From Onthophagus taurus (lineage: Eukaryota > Arthropoda > Insecta > Coleoptera > Scarabaeidae), in assembly GCF_036711975.1 (NCBI RefSeq), contig NW_027248940.1:6448001-6512000 (forward strand): a stretch of DNA of 64,000 nucleotides, given 5' to 3'. A model generated the notes under the pieces. That model was not told the origin of the DNA. It ran no database searches and saw only the letters and a list, made by a program, of their open reading frames with translations. Below, one piece after another: positions 12,251-23,830 of the stretch (the stretch's first letter is position 1; every line of letters begins with the position of its first letter). A program made the translations under genes and the position numbers.

Positions 12251-13788
12251 GGTCCGGCAGTGAAACGGAAAGATTTCGTACATAATTTTATTGTTAAAGA
12301 ATATTTTTTTAAATAATTTTTAATACATTAATGGAAAATAAGAGAGTAACCATTTGGTTTACAATGTTAAAAAATTATTTTTGGAATACTACATCCGCCA
12401 AATATCCTCTGTTACAAGTTATGAATTCTTGGAGTCGTGCCTGCAAGTTTTGCATAATTCTGCGCAGCATATCGACAGGTACTGCTGCAATCTGTCAATA
12501 TTGTCATGTCGACTTGTCAAGACTGGTCAAGACTTGCATGATTTGCCATTTAGTTTACAATGTACAGGTGTTACATTGTACAGGTGAGCATCGTGGTTAC
12601 GCAGTTAAAGTTTATTTTCAAAATGGTGAGAGTTTAGTGTAAACGCGTCGTTACTTTCGACGGCATTTTAATATACCGCGCCACCAACCTGTTCCGTCAG
12701 ATAAAGCGATAAGAAAATGGGTAAACAAGCTAGAACAAACAGGATCGACTTCTAAACAAAGGGGTGGTAGTGAGAAAACAGTTCGAACCCCTGAAAATAT
12801 CGAACGTGTTCGACAAGCAACGATAAGAAGTCCACGCCGATCGGCAATCCGTCACGCCACACGTCTTGGAATAAGTGACAGATCGATGAGAAGGATTCTC
12901 CATAAGGATCTTGGATATCAACCTTACAAAATACAGGTTGTTCAATCACTTAAACCGGGTGATTATCCATAACGTATTCGTTTTTGTGAGATTATGCTTG
13001 CCAGACTGGAAGAAAACGACAACTACATTAACAATTTGTGGATGAGTGATGAGGCACACTTTCACCTCTCTGGTTTTGTTAATAAACCAAATTTTAGATA
13101 CTGGGCGGAGGAAAACCCTCGTTTGCTTCATGAAACACCTCTTCAAGCACAGAAAGCGACAGTATGGTGTGCAATTTCGGCAAATGGGATCATGGGTCCA
13201 TATTTTTTTGAGAATGAGGCTGAAAATGCCGTTACCGTTAATTCTGTACGATATGTTGCAATGATTCAGAATTTTCTCACACCACAACTTGAGGGCTTTT
13301 CAGTAAATGAACACACACTTTTTCAACAAGACGGGGCAACAAGTCATACTGCAAGAATTTCAATGAATGCTGTAAATGCTTTGTTCCCAGGGCGTATCGT
13401 TTCTCGAAACGGGGATATCAGTTGGCCCCCTCGGTCTCCCGACATAACCACCTGCGACTTCTTTCTTTGGGGACACCTAAAGACGAATGTGTTTGCAAAT
13501 GATCCACCCAGGACAATCCCAGCTCTCAAACAATGGATTCGTGACGAGATTGCAGCCATAGCTGTGGATATGCTGCGCAGAGTTATGCAAAACTTTCAGG
13601 CACTACTCCAAGAATGCATAAATTGTAAGGGAGGACATTTGGCGGATGTAGTATTCCAAATATAATTTTTTTGATATTGTAAACCAAATGACTACTCTTA
13701 TTTTCAATTAATGTATTAAAAATTATTTAAAAAAAAATTCTTTAACAATAAAATTATGTACGAAATCTTTCCGTTTCATTGCCGGACC
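12251..13788 (+). mobile_element. Mariner-like DNA transposon with long inverted repeats
   Basis: Terminal inverted repeats of about 116 bp lie at 12251-12366 and 13673-13788, starting GGTCCGGCA(G/A)TGAAACGG. They include the segment ttaatacattaat and end at ttggtttacaat. The arms differ by only a few bases. The element is about 1.54 kb and holds one transposase frame with a DD41D-type catalytic triad. It sits inside a non-LTR retrotransposon, whose reading frame continues on both sides. A clear TA duplication could not be confirmed at the edges. Confidence 0.9.
12577..13665 (+). pseudogene. Mariner-like transposase (DD41D type), two stops
   Basis: The frame reads a helix-turn-helix region (PSDKAIRKWVNKLEQTG, RTPENIERVRQA), then the catalytic core: DEAHFHLSG (first D), QQDGATSHTA (second D) and WPPRSPDITTCDFFLWG (third D in CDF). 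There are 41 residues between the second and third aspartates, the spacing of the rosa/DD41D mariner lineage. The last 223 codons (from 12994) are open. The frame is otherwise intact but broken by in-frame TAA codons at 12640-12642 and 12970-12972. The element is therefore probably immobile unless helped in trans. Confidence 0.85.
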
Positions 13789-13789
13789 T

Positions 13790-15192
13790 TGCTGGACTCA
13801 CGTAATAAACGCTGCTATTTATCAATCAGTTTTTCCGGATGCCTGGAAGATGGCTGCAGTAATTGCGTTACCTAAAGTATCTTCCCCTTCTGCCCTAAGG
13901 GATTTTAGACCGATCAGTATCCTACCAGTAATGTCAAAAATTTTAAAGAAACTCTTGGAAATGCAACTTAGAGCACACTGCGATAGTTATGATATACTGC
14001 TAGATCAACAATCTGGGTTTCGTTCGGGTTACAGCTGCGCAACAGCTTTATTGAACCTTACTGATGAGGTATTTGCTTCTAGAGAGGCCGGGCAAGTCGC
14101 ACTTTTGTTATCGTTGGACTTCACCAAAGCATTTGATACAATAAATCATAATACGCATACATCTAAACTTCATTATTTTGGTCTTGGATATCAGGCTGTA
14201 ATTTTAATAAAGTCATTTTTGTTGGATAGGTCTCAGGTTGTGAAGATTAATAGTCAAATATCGAGCGCTCTATCTGTTACTCGTGGAGTCCATCAGGGGT
14301 CCATTTTGGGGCTACTATTGTTCTCTTTTTATATATCTGATTTTGACCAAGTTTTTGAGCATTCGCAGATTCACTTGTATGCAGATGATACACAGCTTCT
14401 GCTGAAATTTAATCCAAATAATTGGGATGATGCCTGCATAAAATTTAACTCAGATATAGCATTATTTTCTGATGTTGCGAAACGCCATAAGCTTGTGCTT
14501 AATCCATCTAAGTCTTCTGTTCTTCTGTTTTGCGCTAGTGTCACAAGGAGATCAATTAAACCTTTGATATCCGGTCAATTGGTGGTGGATGGCGAACCTC
14601 TTACAGTTTCTGATGATATAAAAATTTTAGAAGTTACATTGGATTATCAGTTGAGGTTTGAGGAGGATGTGGCCAGTTGCTCGAGGGGTGGGTATGGCGC
14701 CCTCCGTCTCTTGTATGCCCATAGGAATGTCTTAAGTAAAAAATTAAAAATTATGCTGTGTGATAGCTTGGTTCTAAGCAAATTAAATCACTGCAACGTT
14801 GTTTATGGCCCAAATTTAACGGGGGCGAGTGGGCGTCGTATCCAGAACCTCCAGAACGGTTGTCTAAAGTTTATTTGCGGTATTCGTAAATATGGCCATA
14901 TTAGTCATAAGTTGGCAGAGACTGGGTGGTTGAACTGCATGGAACTTGCGTTTATTATAAAATTATTAAAAGTCAACGGCCTCCTTACTTGCTGCAACGC
15001 GTATCTTTCAGAAGCGATGTCCATAATATTAATGTAAGAAGAAAAGATGAATTGACGATACCACGCCGCGCCTCGCACCGATCGTTTTCCTACCAGATAG
15101 CCAAAACGTACAATTATCTACCAGTGAACTTTATGGGTTTGAGCTGTATTTCGTTCAAGAATAAATTAATATCCTCCTTCCTAGCACTCTAG
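13790..15192 (+). pseudogene. Non-LTR retrotransposon reverse transcriptase, downstream part
   Basis: A continuous plus frame from before 13850 to about 14975 encodes a reverse transcriptase: FRPISILPVMSKILKKLLE, QSGFRSGYSCATALL, LLSLDFTKAFDTINH (catalytic D), VHQGSILG and the YADDTQLL active site near 14380. A frameshift near 14975 moves the end into another frame, which finishes at 15192 with FKNKLISSFLAL, a typical CR1/L2-like C terminus. An AATAAA-type signal follows near 15233. The clade (CR1/L2 versus jockey) is not certain. The 5' part lies before the inserted mariner element. Confidence 0.88.
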
Positions 15193-16510
15193 TATTAACG
15201 CCAATTAACAATGTTAGTGTAGTGTTTGACCAAATAAAATCATTTTCAACGCCAACTAATGTTTACTGAGCATAGTCAAATTTTGCAATGTGCCCTTAAA
15301 CAGTGATTATCTTGGAAACGGAGAACTGTAGAGAAGATTAGGTATACCAAATATATGTAAAAATGTCTGAGAAACTGTTTCAAGTAGTGTGAGCTATAAA
15401 AATTTTAACGATCAAAAAGATATGACTACTTTAAGGGAGTTTTTAAGGCAGACAGCGCCATCTGAAAGATAAATCAAAACTAATACCAAATTATTATAAG
15501 AAATGTATAAGAAAACGAAATTATCAAAGAAAAACGAAAATAAAGTATTAACTTTAACTATCTGTATCTTCGTTATTATTAACAAGTGGACTAACATAAA
15601 TGGGGTTAAATCGTAATAATTTAATGTAAGTAATTCACTGTTGCTCTGTGTCCCATTAGTAACGGACCGTCCTGTATAATCGAATTTCTGTTTGATAATT
15701 AACGATGAACCGATTAATCTTTTTAGCTCAGCCCAATCGGTAATCCTAATTGGTTAGAAAATTGATGGTAATAAAAGTTATAAATTATAGTATTTAGAAT
15801 AATTTATTAAAATGTTGAAATTTAACAATTATAGTGACTATTATAATATAAATATTACAATATTTAATATTATTTATTGCTACTTGCCATCGTGTAAATT
15901 AATTAAAATTCGATTTTTTTTTTGATAGATCGATTTATTTCTATCGCCTAATACATTCAAATCAATAATACTATTTAATTGATTTAAACATAATTACAAA
16001 GTTACAAAAACATGTTGTTATTTTTATGGTGATGTCACTAATCTCTAAAACTTACGTTAAAATGAATTTAAAGTTTTGAATCCATTATAAAACATTTTAG
16101 TGTTATAATATATATATTATGTTTTTATTTTTTCAATAATTATAGTCATTGTGGCGTCCTACAAATCCTTTCATTGATAATATCAAGTTACTTTACGAAT
16201 AGGTAAAGTCATATTTTCTTTCAATACAATATCCGTTGTTTTGACAAGATGATATTTATAAACTTTTTTGAAGTTATGTTCAACACTGTGAAATTAATTA
16301 TTTTATGTACTTTCAGGTTCACGTTAAGTGAGTAATGTGAAAAGGTTAGGTAATTTTAGGATTATGGAATTGAGGTAGGAGTTTTATCGGGTGAAATGAT
16401 TGTTGGTAGCCAAAGGACCGAGGATGTTGCAACACTCAGGCTAGTACCAAGCTTTGAGTTCCTGGATCGTCTAGGGGTTTTCTAGGAGGGGTGTATGGTA
16501 CTCATAGATA
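15193..16510. other. Retrotransposon 3' UTR, then AT-rich spacer
   Basis: After the reverse transcriptase comes a short 3' UTR, then about 1.2 kb of AT-rich sequence without a credible ORF, RNA gene or repeat that I can identify. Confidence 0.5.
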
Positions 16511-17054
16511 TGTATACAGGGTGTGTCAAATGTCTGGAATATAGCCAATAACTTCGACATTTCTGGTTTTAAAGAAAAATGTTTCAAATAATTAATTCTG
16601 TATATTCTGATATTTGCTAGTTTGTATTGGTTTTGTTTCGTTGCTATGACAACCAACACTGTTATTTTAAATGGGATACATATATTTTCTTTGCACACTA
16701 TGATAGAGGATAAATCTCTCTATGCGATGAACATATCAAATCATATGGTTGTATAAGAAAAAAATTGAGAAAAGACGCGTTTTCTGAAATATTAAATCAG
16801 CAAATTACAATCAAAGTAGGTGCTGAAATAACGCCGTTGACAACTTTAAATGTCAAAAAGTGTACAGAAAAAAAATTAAGACAACAACTACTTACTGTCA
16901 GAGAAACTAATAGGCGAGAAGCGTTGTAATTAATGGAGACATTTGTTGTTAAAGAAGCCGCACGTTAAAATTGATAAATTTTGAAAAAGTGAAATATGAA
17001 AAATTAATTAAACTAAAACTATATCTAACACTTCGAAGTAACTTGTTTCTGAAG

Positions 17055-17221
17055 AAGGTTGCAACATGGCATCCGAAACGTCAAACATTTTTTCAAAAAA
17101 CGCACGGCTTAACCAGAAAGTTTCTAGTTCTAGGTCTAGTGTTAGTTCTAGTAATAATGCTAGTGTTAGTTCTAGTTTTAGTTTAATTAACACAGGCCGT
17201 GAAAGCCTTCGTACTTATAAG
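17055..17221 (+). repeat. Penelope terminal-type repeat, copy 1 (hammerhead-like)
   Basis: Shares with 17618-17760 the segments aaggttgcaacatggcatcc, gaaacgtcaaac, cgcacggc and ggccgtgaaagccttcgtac. It contains an internal TAGTTCTAGT-type tandem. The preceding bases CTGAAGA and the following GAAAC resemble the conserved core of the hammerhead ribozymes described in Penelope-like elements, but stem II is weak here. The plus-strand sense is opposite to the reverse transcriptase. Confidence 0.6.
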
Positions 17222-17617
17222 TACTTTATTATGAAAAATGAAATTTGAAAGTCTTAAGTTTAAATTTGTTACAAAAGTTAGATTAATCTAAGCGATGAAA
17301 TTCAAAATCCCAATTAATGTTACAAATTTGTTTTAATGAAACGTGGTTTCTTATAAAAGTATGAAATGAGCTAAACACTAAAAATGTATGTATATAATAT
17401 AATTATATGTATATAAGTTCAAAAAACTTACATGTAGAGACTGATGGTCATCATAAATTGGAGAAAAATCAGATTAATTAAATGCGTTCGGTGTTACAAA
17501 ACGACCATTCTGGCGGAGAGAGAAGAAGAGCCTGTCACGCCTGTCACTTGACAGCATGTAAAGTGGACGCGTAGTAAGAACGCTTCTTCAGAAACTGGTT
17601 CGAAGTGACATGGTGAC

Positions 17618-17760
17618 AAGGTTGCAACATGGCATCCGAAACGTCAAACCTTTTATTAAAAGACGCACGGCAAAACCCGAAAGTTTCTAGTGTTAGTTCT
17701 AGTTTTAGTTCTAATTTTAGTTTAATTCACACCGGCCGTGAAAGCCTTCGTACCTATAAG
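17618..17760 (+). repeat. Penelope terminal-type repeat, copy 2
   Basis: Direct repeat of 17055-17221, shorter in the TAGTTCTAGT tract and without CTGAAGA at its start (gtgacaagg instead). Its far end overlaps the last codons of the GIY-YIG frame on the other strand. Confidence 0.65.
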
Positions 17761-18986
17761 TTTTGAACCTTTATTACGTGAATGAAGGAGCTCAACCTCT
17801 TTATAATTTATGTTATGTCCTGTTTCTATATGATGTTTAAATATATTAGAGTGAACTTTGGTTTTGTGTTCTGGAATTCTAGTTTCCAATTTCCTACCCG
17901 TCTGACCAATGCATTTACTTTTACAGTTACAGCAACCCACCGAGTACACACCACTTTCTAATCTAGTATATTAAAAACTTTTTTAGTGTGATTAGATAAT
18001 AAATTGAGGATAGTATCACGGTTAGAAAAAGCAATATCAATATTGTACTTTTTAAAAATATTATAAAATTTAGCAGTTAAAATGATAAAAGGTTTATAAA
18101 TTATTATATTGTTAGATTTATTTTTAGTGAATAAAGGGTCTTTCTGAATACGAATTTTATTGAAGAGTTGATTAATTTGAAGTATAGGGAAGCCATTGTC
18201 ATGAGCCGGCCTGTAAATGAAGTTAATTTCCTTAATTTTATTAAGTTCAGATAGAGGATAATCAAAAACTCTGTTAATCAAAAAGCGAAAATTAGCAAAT
18301 TTATGTTGATGTGGATGTAATGAATCGTAAGGAATTTTTAGTAGAAATTGTGGAGGGTTTCCTATAGATATTATATTCAATTAGGCCAGCAAGGTTTCTA
18401 GTTAAAGGTAAATCCAAGAAGTTAATCAATTTGTATTTTTCTATTTCCAGAGTAAATTTAAGTTTAACATGTAGATTATTAATGTAATCATGAAAATTGT
18501 TAAGAGTGTTGATATCACCTCTCCAAATACAAAAAATATCATCCACATATCTATACCAAGCTATAATATTTTCCGAAAACGGATTGATAGGATTCATAAT
18601 ATGTTTATTTTCAATATCATCCAAAAATATCTCAACTAGCAATCCTGACAATGGGGGATGCCATTGTCAGGATTGCTAGTTGAGATAGGAAGACCACCCA
18701 AAAGAACAAAGAAGACATCATTGAAACAGCAATAATTTTGTGAAACTATATGTTTGATAATTGTATTAAAATCCTGGACATTATTAACGTTATTGAAATG
18801 TGAAGCAAACAAATTGGAACCAATCTCAAGTGTGTAATCTAGAGATACGTTGGGATAAAAATTAGTGACATCAAAGGAGATTAAAATACAATTATCAACA
18901 TTAATGTTATTAGTTAAATTTATGAAATGATTAGAGTTATCTGTTTGTTCAGGTTTGAACTGTATTTGTTTAACAATATTGCACAT
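17722..18986 (-). pseudogene. Penelope-like reverse transcriptase and GIY-YIG nuclease, broken
   Basis: Read on the minus strand. 18986-18636 holds reverse transcriptase motif A (ILISFDVTNFYPNV). 18651-18301 holds LLVEIFLDDIENKH and the active site WYRYVDDIFC. 18380-17958 continues the thumb/linker. 17949-17722 encodes CIGQTGRKLETRIPEHK followed by FKHHIETGH, the GIY-YIG endonuclease signature. This order is diagnostic of Penelope-like retroelements. At least three frame changes and a palindromic insertion at 18628-18687 inactivate it. Confidence 0.85.
18628..18687. repeat. Perfect 27-bp hairpin inside Penelope RT
   Basis: Arms 18628-18654 and 18661-18687 are exact reverse complements over 27 bp with a 6-base loop (gggatg). 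The arm sequence is the normal coding segment for LLVEIF, so one arm is an inverted copy of the adjacent gene. It interrupts the reverse transcriptase between the GLP region and LLVEIF. Confidence 0.95.
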
Positions 18987-19168
18987 AAAGTTAATAACTT
19001 GTACTCGGCCAAGGTTGCTTTACAATTATTTATAATCTCTCTAGTTTTCCTAATTATTCTGTCTAAAGGGTTAAATGTAATTTTGCTATAACTATTGGAA
19101 TTTAAAATAAAATTTAATGGAATTTAAATTTTTTTCTTTAAAACCGAAACAAATGGCGAAGTTATTGG

Positions 19169-20092
19169 CTATATTCCAGACATTTGACACACCCTGTATA
19201 ATGGTCTAATATGTGTTGTGATATGATCGTTTAAGCATATTTTATCTGGTTTGTTATGTTTAAATTTATTAATTTTGAAGTTTTCTAATGTTTCAAGTAG
19301 ATTACTTTTATTTCTATAATGTAGTATTCGAGAATACTCATTTTCATCAAATTGGTAGTCGTTGTTGAAATTTAAATGTCTACCAAAGTTGGATTTACAT
19401 TGATTATAGTGTTCTTTTATCCGCGTTTCCAATGATCTTCCCGTTTCCCATATGTATGTGGCGTGGCAGGTGACCAATCTACAAACTCCGTTATTGTCCA
19501 ATTTGCTTATTTTATCCTTGTAATTAATCAATATTTGACCTATAGTGTTGCTACTCTTTGATGTAAGTTTTATGTTGTAGTTTTTAAATATCTTTTTTTA
19601 ATTTATTATTAATGTTTCCTTGGTATTCTATGGTTGTTCTATGTATGTTTTGTTATCATTTTGTTGTCGACTGTTTAGTGTGGTTACGTTATGAAGATTA
19701 TTTCTATATATTTCACTTTCAATTATTTTGTCAATGACTTCCGGTTTGTAACCTTTATTTTTGCCTATTTGTTTTATTATTATTATTTCCCTATCTAATT
19801 CATTCCATTCTAGTTTTGTGTTGAGGGCTCTGTTTATGTATGCCAGTTTGTGAGTATATTCGTGATGTAATTCTTGAGGTATTAGTATGTCTGTTTGTAT
19901 TTGTTTTCTGTATAGCTTATATTGGAGATTGTTAATTGCTTTTTCTATTGTTATGCCAAGAAAATTTATTTTGTCATTTTGTTCCGTTTCTATTGTGAAT
20001 TTTATATCTTTGTGTAGTGTGTTTATGTATGTGTATAGATTGCTGATTGTGTTGTTGTCTTTTGTATTGATGAATACAATATCATCAACCAT
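19169..20092 (-). pseudogene. Second Penelope-like element fragment
   Basis: A different Penelope-type copy on the minus strand. 20092-19628 begins at the active site (MVDDIVFIN) and continues through INFLGITIEKAINNLQYKLY to the linker; 19531-19169 contains the GIY-YIG region (YIWETGRSLETRIKEHY). The part before the active site is missing. Sequence and codons differ from the copy at 17.7-19.0 kb, so these are separate families. Its 3' end runs into the inverted repeat at 19198, which suggests the first element inserted there. Confidence 0.82.
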
Positions 20093-20300
20093 AGAATTAT
20101 GTTGTCTTTATAGGAATTTTTGAAAACAAAATTTAAGCTTAAATAATTATCCGTATAATTTAATTGTAAATAAGTTTTAAAACTTTTTTATCTTTGCAAC
20201 TTGTACTAACCAATTGATAAAAGCATAAACTTTCTTGTATTCCTTAAATAAACATTCGTTTTATCATTTTCAAATTACCCAAATATTATAAATTATTTAC

Positions 20301-21524
20301 TTTTAGCGCTGCTTCACGAGATATTTCCCCAAACAAAGGTACTTCCACCATAAGGGGCTTCTGACACATCGTAAGAAAAATTAACACATCTTTTCTTGTT
20401 GATACATCTGCTTCATACCAATTCATGACATAAACAGCATTTGACACACTGTTAACCTATCATCAAAGACAAAATACATTTCAATTGTCGAATAATAATA
20501 AGATTGAGTTGTTCATACCGCTGTAGTAAATCTTTGTCCGATTATATAGCATACAAATGAATTTATGAAACAGAATGCGGCCATGGAAAAGTTTTTCAAG
20601 TCCTTTGCCTAAAAGTATTACATGTAATAAATGAATTAAATGGCACCATACTTTAAGATACAAACTAGAACAAATGAGGCTGCTGAAATAGCCAAACACA
20701 GCAAAAGAAGAATTTTTGTTGGCACAAGAAAGCTAGCAATCAAATGTTTAACAACTTGAAATAATCTACAAGCAAATAATATATCATAAAATTCCATAAA
20801 AAAATAATTTTCAATACCTAAATATTTCTTGGTATTGTAAGATTAGAGGTCGTAACATTTTAAAGTTTTCCTTTTTATTTCTTGTCAAGTTTATTTTATT
20901 AATCGACTCATTAAGATGTTCGATTCGTATAATTAGTAATTCCAACCAATACCAATATAATAATATTAGGTGAAAGAAAATGTTCAACGCAATATTTATT
21001 GTATATATTTGAAATAATATTAACAACGTCATCACCCATTTATGCAAATTAAATGTAGTGTAGTATCCAAATATTGAGCAATACTTCGTGTTCTTAAAAG
21101 TTGCACAGTTATCCTCCAAAATAATAACGTACGTCATATAATACGTGTTAAGAAGTGCTCCGCATCGAATGCTTTTTAATATAAATTTCATACTCTTTTC
21201 AATAAACATAAATCTTTCGGAAACACCATATTGATTGAAATCACTTAACATATCAATCGATTGATACTCCATATGCAACAAACCTGTTCTAATATTCGTC
21301 TTATAATCTAAAAATTATTAAAAAGAAAGCAACCACGCAATTCTCCTGGGCAGCATTAAATAATACAAACTTTTAATTTCTAATAGAAACGGGTATATTC
21401 CCCAAAGCGCATTAATACTTATCAAAATAATTGGTGAAACACCTCGAAGTCCTCGGGATGTGGGCCAACACCGCAATTTCCGAAAATATTGTTCTAAAAG
21501 ATAAAAACCGAGTGTTTTTGTCAT
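20301..21524 (-). CDS. Odorant receptor (7tm_6 family), five exons
   Basis: Insect odorant receptor, a multipass membrane protein that forms ligand-gated channels with Orco in sensory neurons. I can join five exons with consistent phases: 21524-21371 (start MTKTLGFYLLEQYF), 21307-20818, 20765-20666, 20608-20519 and 20456-20301, about 330 residues. Recognisable parts are HLILLYWYWLELLIIRIEHL (transmembrane 4 and the following loop), FCFINSFVCYIIGQRF, and the C-terminal signature NAVYVMNWYEAD with MCQKPLMVEVPLFG. All introns are GT-AG; the exon 3 donor (gtttgt) is weak. The usual last exon (20-30 residues, transmembrane 7) was not found before the Penelope element begins at about 20.1 kb, so the gene may be truncated. 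Confidence is high for identity and moderate for exact ends. Confidence 0.85.
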
Positions 21525-22920
21525 TTTGAATGCAACCGACCCGATTGAACTGTATCGACGAAATGTGAGTGGAAAAATAAGAAAACTAGGTCTATAGTAT
21601 GATATTAGTATTAATAATTCAATCGAGAAAAGAAAGAAAGAAAATTGATTTATCTCAATGGTATTTTCAATTTTTAATGTGGTCACGATCAAGCATTAAA
21701 AAGATTTTCTAAAAAAAATTTTAATTAAAAGAAGTGTTGAGAAGCAAAATTTTAGGAGGATTGCAAAAAAATAATAAAAATAAATCGTGGAAGTCGATTT
21801 TTTTGAAATTTTAAAATGACTTTTATACCAAATTAAAGCCTCTTTAAGAAAACATATAACTCGCTGCTGCAATTTGAAAGAGATTTCCTCAAAAAGTTTT
21901 AAAGACAATCCTGTACGTATATGTTGCTTAAACACCTAAAATTGCTAAAATGATAAATTCGAAAAATCATATTTTTCAACAAATTAATAATTGATAAATT
22001 AAATTTTGAACAAACTATTAAAGATATTTTCTTTACTGACTCGGTTCTAGAGTGGAAGTTAATCCCCTTATCCCCCTGCTACTGCTCATCCGCAATTTAA
22101 ATATATTGAAATATTTTAAAATAAATCATACAAATAGATATAATTACATATAGTAAAAATAATTAAATTCAGTCAACATGTTAAATGTTTATACGCAAAT
22201 AAACCCTAAATTTATGGTACTTTTTTTACAAATTCAATTATATGAGCAGGCTTCGGTTTAGAAACATCCCTAGTACCTTTATACTAGTGCTGGGCAAAGT
22301 AACAATATTTGTCGATAGTATCGATAAATATAATAAGTATCGAAAATATTTTTTATATACAGGAAATTGCGTTTAAGTATATTTAAATGGGTGATTCTAC
22401 ATAAAAAGTATTAAGAAAAATTCATGTAAAGGTGTGTCCTTAAATGCTTCAAGGGAGCTAAGATACTTTGAAGATAACATTCAACATGTGGTTATTCCTC
22501 ATTATTTCAAAAACCGTTAGGGTTAAAAACACGAAATTTTACGTATCTACTTGTTTTTACGCGACGAGTACGATAATCGAGAAAAATTATCTAGACCATA
22601 TGGAGGGGGGGTATAAGGGTTAGGGTGCGTAATTTATTTCTCTTTCTTTTTAGCTTTATTCTTTCCACCATTTTAACCCCAAAATTAAAATCTATGAAGA
22701 AAAATACATAAAAATGTACTTAGATACAATACGTAAATAAAGGTAAAACAAAGTGAGGTTAAACACTTTAATAAATTTCCCAATATGAGAGAAACTACAA
22801 TAAATAGGTATAGGAATGTTTATAGATAATTTGTAGAGAATTGCGTTTTATTGTTTCTTAGATTTACAATTTTCCCTTTACTAATATAACAAAATATAAT
22901 ATAATACAATATACATATAT
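21525..22920. other. AT-rich spacer
   Basis: No convincing gene. 22287-22360 begins agtgctgggcaaagtaacaa and contains short inverted TATCGATA words, like the end of a hAT-type element, but no partner end was seen. Minus-strand ORFs of 60-80 codons here are low complexity. Confidence 0.45.
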
Positions 22921-23138
22921 ATACAGGATGTATCTGAATGACTGCAACAAACTTCAAGGGGTGATTCTGGGCGACTTCGGCTCCCCTAAGAAGCTACACC
23001 CCTCCAAAAATGGCGAAAAATTTTGGTTTAATTTTTTTTCTCAAAAACCGTATACGCTAGTACCCGCAAAGTACCCTTAAAATTCACTAAAGAATCACCC
23101 CTTGAAGTTTGTTGCAGTCATTCATATACATCGTATAC
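22921..23138. mobile_element. Small inverted-repeat element (MITE)
   Basis: A perfect 34-bp inverted repeat (22935-22968 and 23091-23124, tgaatgactgcaacaaactt and onward) encloses about 120 bp without coding potential. Outer bases acaggatgta/tacatcgta extend the symmetry imperfectly. Size and structure fit a non-autonomous DNA transposon. The superfamily is not determined. Confidence 0.8.
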
Positions 23139-23264
23139 AGGATGTAGGGTGCCCGTTAAGCGTACGGAGCGGCTGTATCTCTAGAACGTTAAGGCCTAGA
23201 GGTTTGGGAAAAAAATCCTTATAAGCAAAGTGACCAAGAGAAATAGCTGGAAATTATTTTGAAG
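23135..23264 (+). repeat. Dispersed repeat end (tacagg...gcccgttaag), left copy
   Basis: About 130 bp that match 52185-52308 in inverted orientation, with shared blocks gtacggagcggctgtatct, aaggcctagaggtttggga, aatccttataagcaaagt and ggaaattattttgaa, at roughly 85 percent by eye. It begins with TATACAGG, like many insect transposon ends. Together the two copies bracket the BEL-Polinton-gypsy complex. Confidence 0.8.
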
Positions 23265-23336
23265 TTCGTAATTCGACCGCTAGGGGGCGTAATCCTTCTT
23301 TGAGAATATCTACTTTATTCTTTATCAGTTTTTAAA

Positions 23337-23830
23337 TTCTCCCTTGAGAATCTATTCCCCTTGGAATAATTTTGATTTCTTTTACTTCCACATTTTCTGG
23401 AATATTTTTCTTTTCATTTTTTTTCTTAATTCTCCCTTGAGAATCTATTCCCCTTGGAATAATTTGGATTTCTTTTACCTCCAAGTTTTTTGGAACATTT
23501 TTCTTTTAATTTTTTTTTCTTCTTAATTCTCCTTTGAGAATCTATTCCCCTTGGAATAATTTTGATTTTTCTTACTTTGCACATTTCTGGAATATCTTTC
23601 TTTTAGTTTTGCTTCATTCTCCTTTGAGAATTCATTCCCCCTGGAATTTCATTATTATTATTTTTTTTTTTCTTCTGGGAATTTATTGCCCTTGCAACTT
23701 AAATTCTTACCTCAATATTCTTACAATAGAATATATTATAATTTTCATTTTGATTTTCCCTTTATGGTGTTTCCCCTTGGCTACCTTAATTATCCCCATT
23801 CATATTAACTTTCCTAAGTCTCCCTTGAGA
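23337..23830 (+). repeat. Tandem repeat in BEL leader
   Basis: Four copies of a 90-97 bp unit starting TTCTCCCTTGAGAATCTATT (23337, 23430, 23527, 23617) and a short fifth fragment (tctcccttgag) directly before the gag ATG at 23830. The copies diverge progressively toward the 3' side. Confidence 0.85.

Larger units (their letters stand above)
16515..19198. mobile_element. Penelope-like element between 65-bp inverted terminal repeats
   Basis: The ends match in inverted orientation. TACAGGGTGTGTCAAATGTC at 16515 continues as an inverted copy ending at 19198, sharing gaatatagccaataacttcg and ggttttaaagaaaaa over about 65 bp. Both ends are flanked by TA. The inside holds a minus-strand Penelope-type reverse transcriptase and GIY-YIG region plus two direct leader-like repeats. 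Penelope elements are known to carry terminal repeats in direct or inverted orientation. Alternatively, a Penelope copy landed inside a TA-targeting DNA element. It sits at the 3' end of a second Penelope-like copy. Confidence 0.65.

Noticed and set aside
17066-17248. Serine-rich 60-codon plus ORF
   Set aside because: Translation of the TAGTTCTAGT tandem inside the Penelope terminal-type repeat.
22287-22360. hAT element end (agtgctgggcaaagtaac)
   Set aside because: No matching second end or target duplication found, so not listed as an element.
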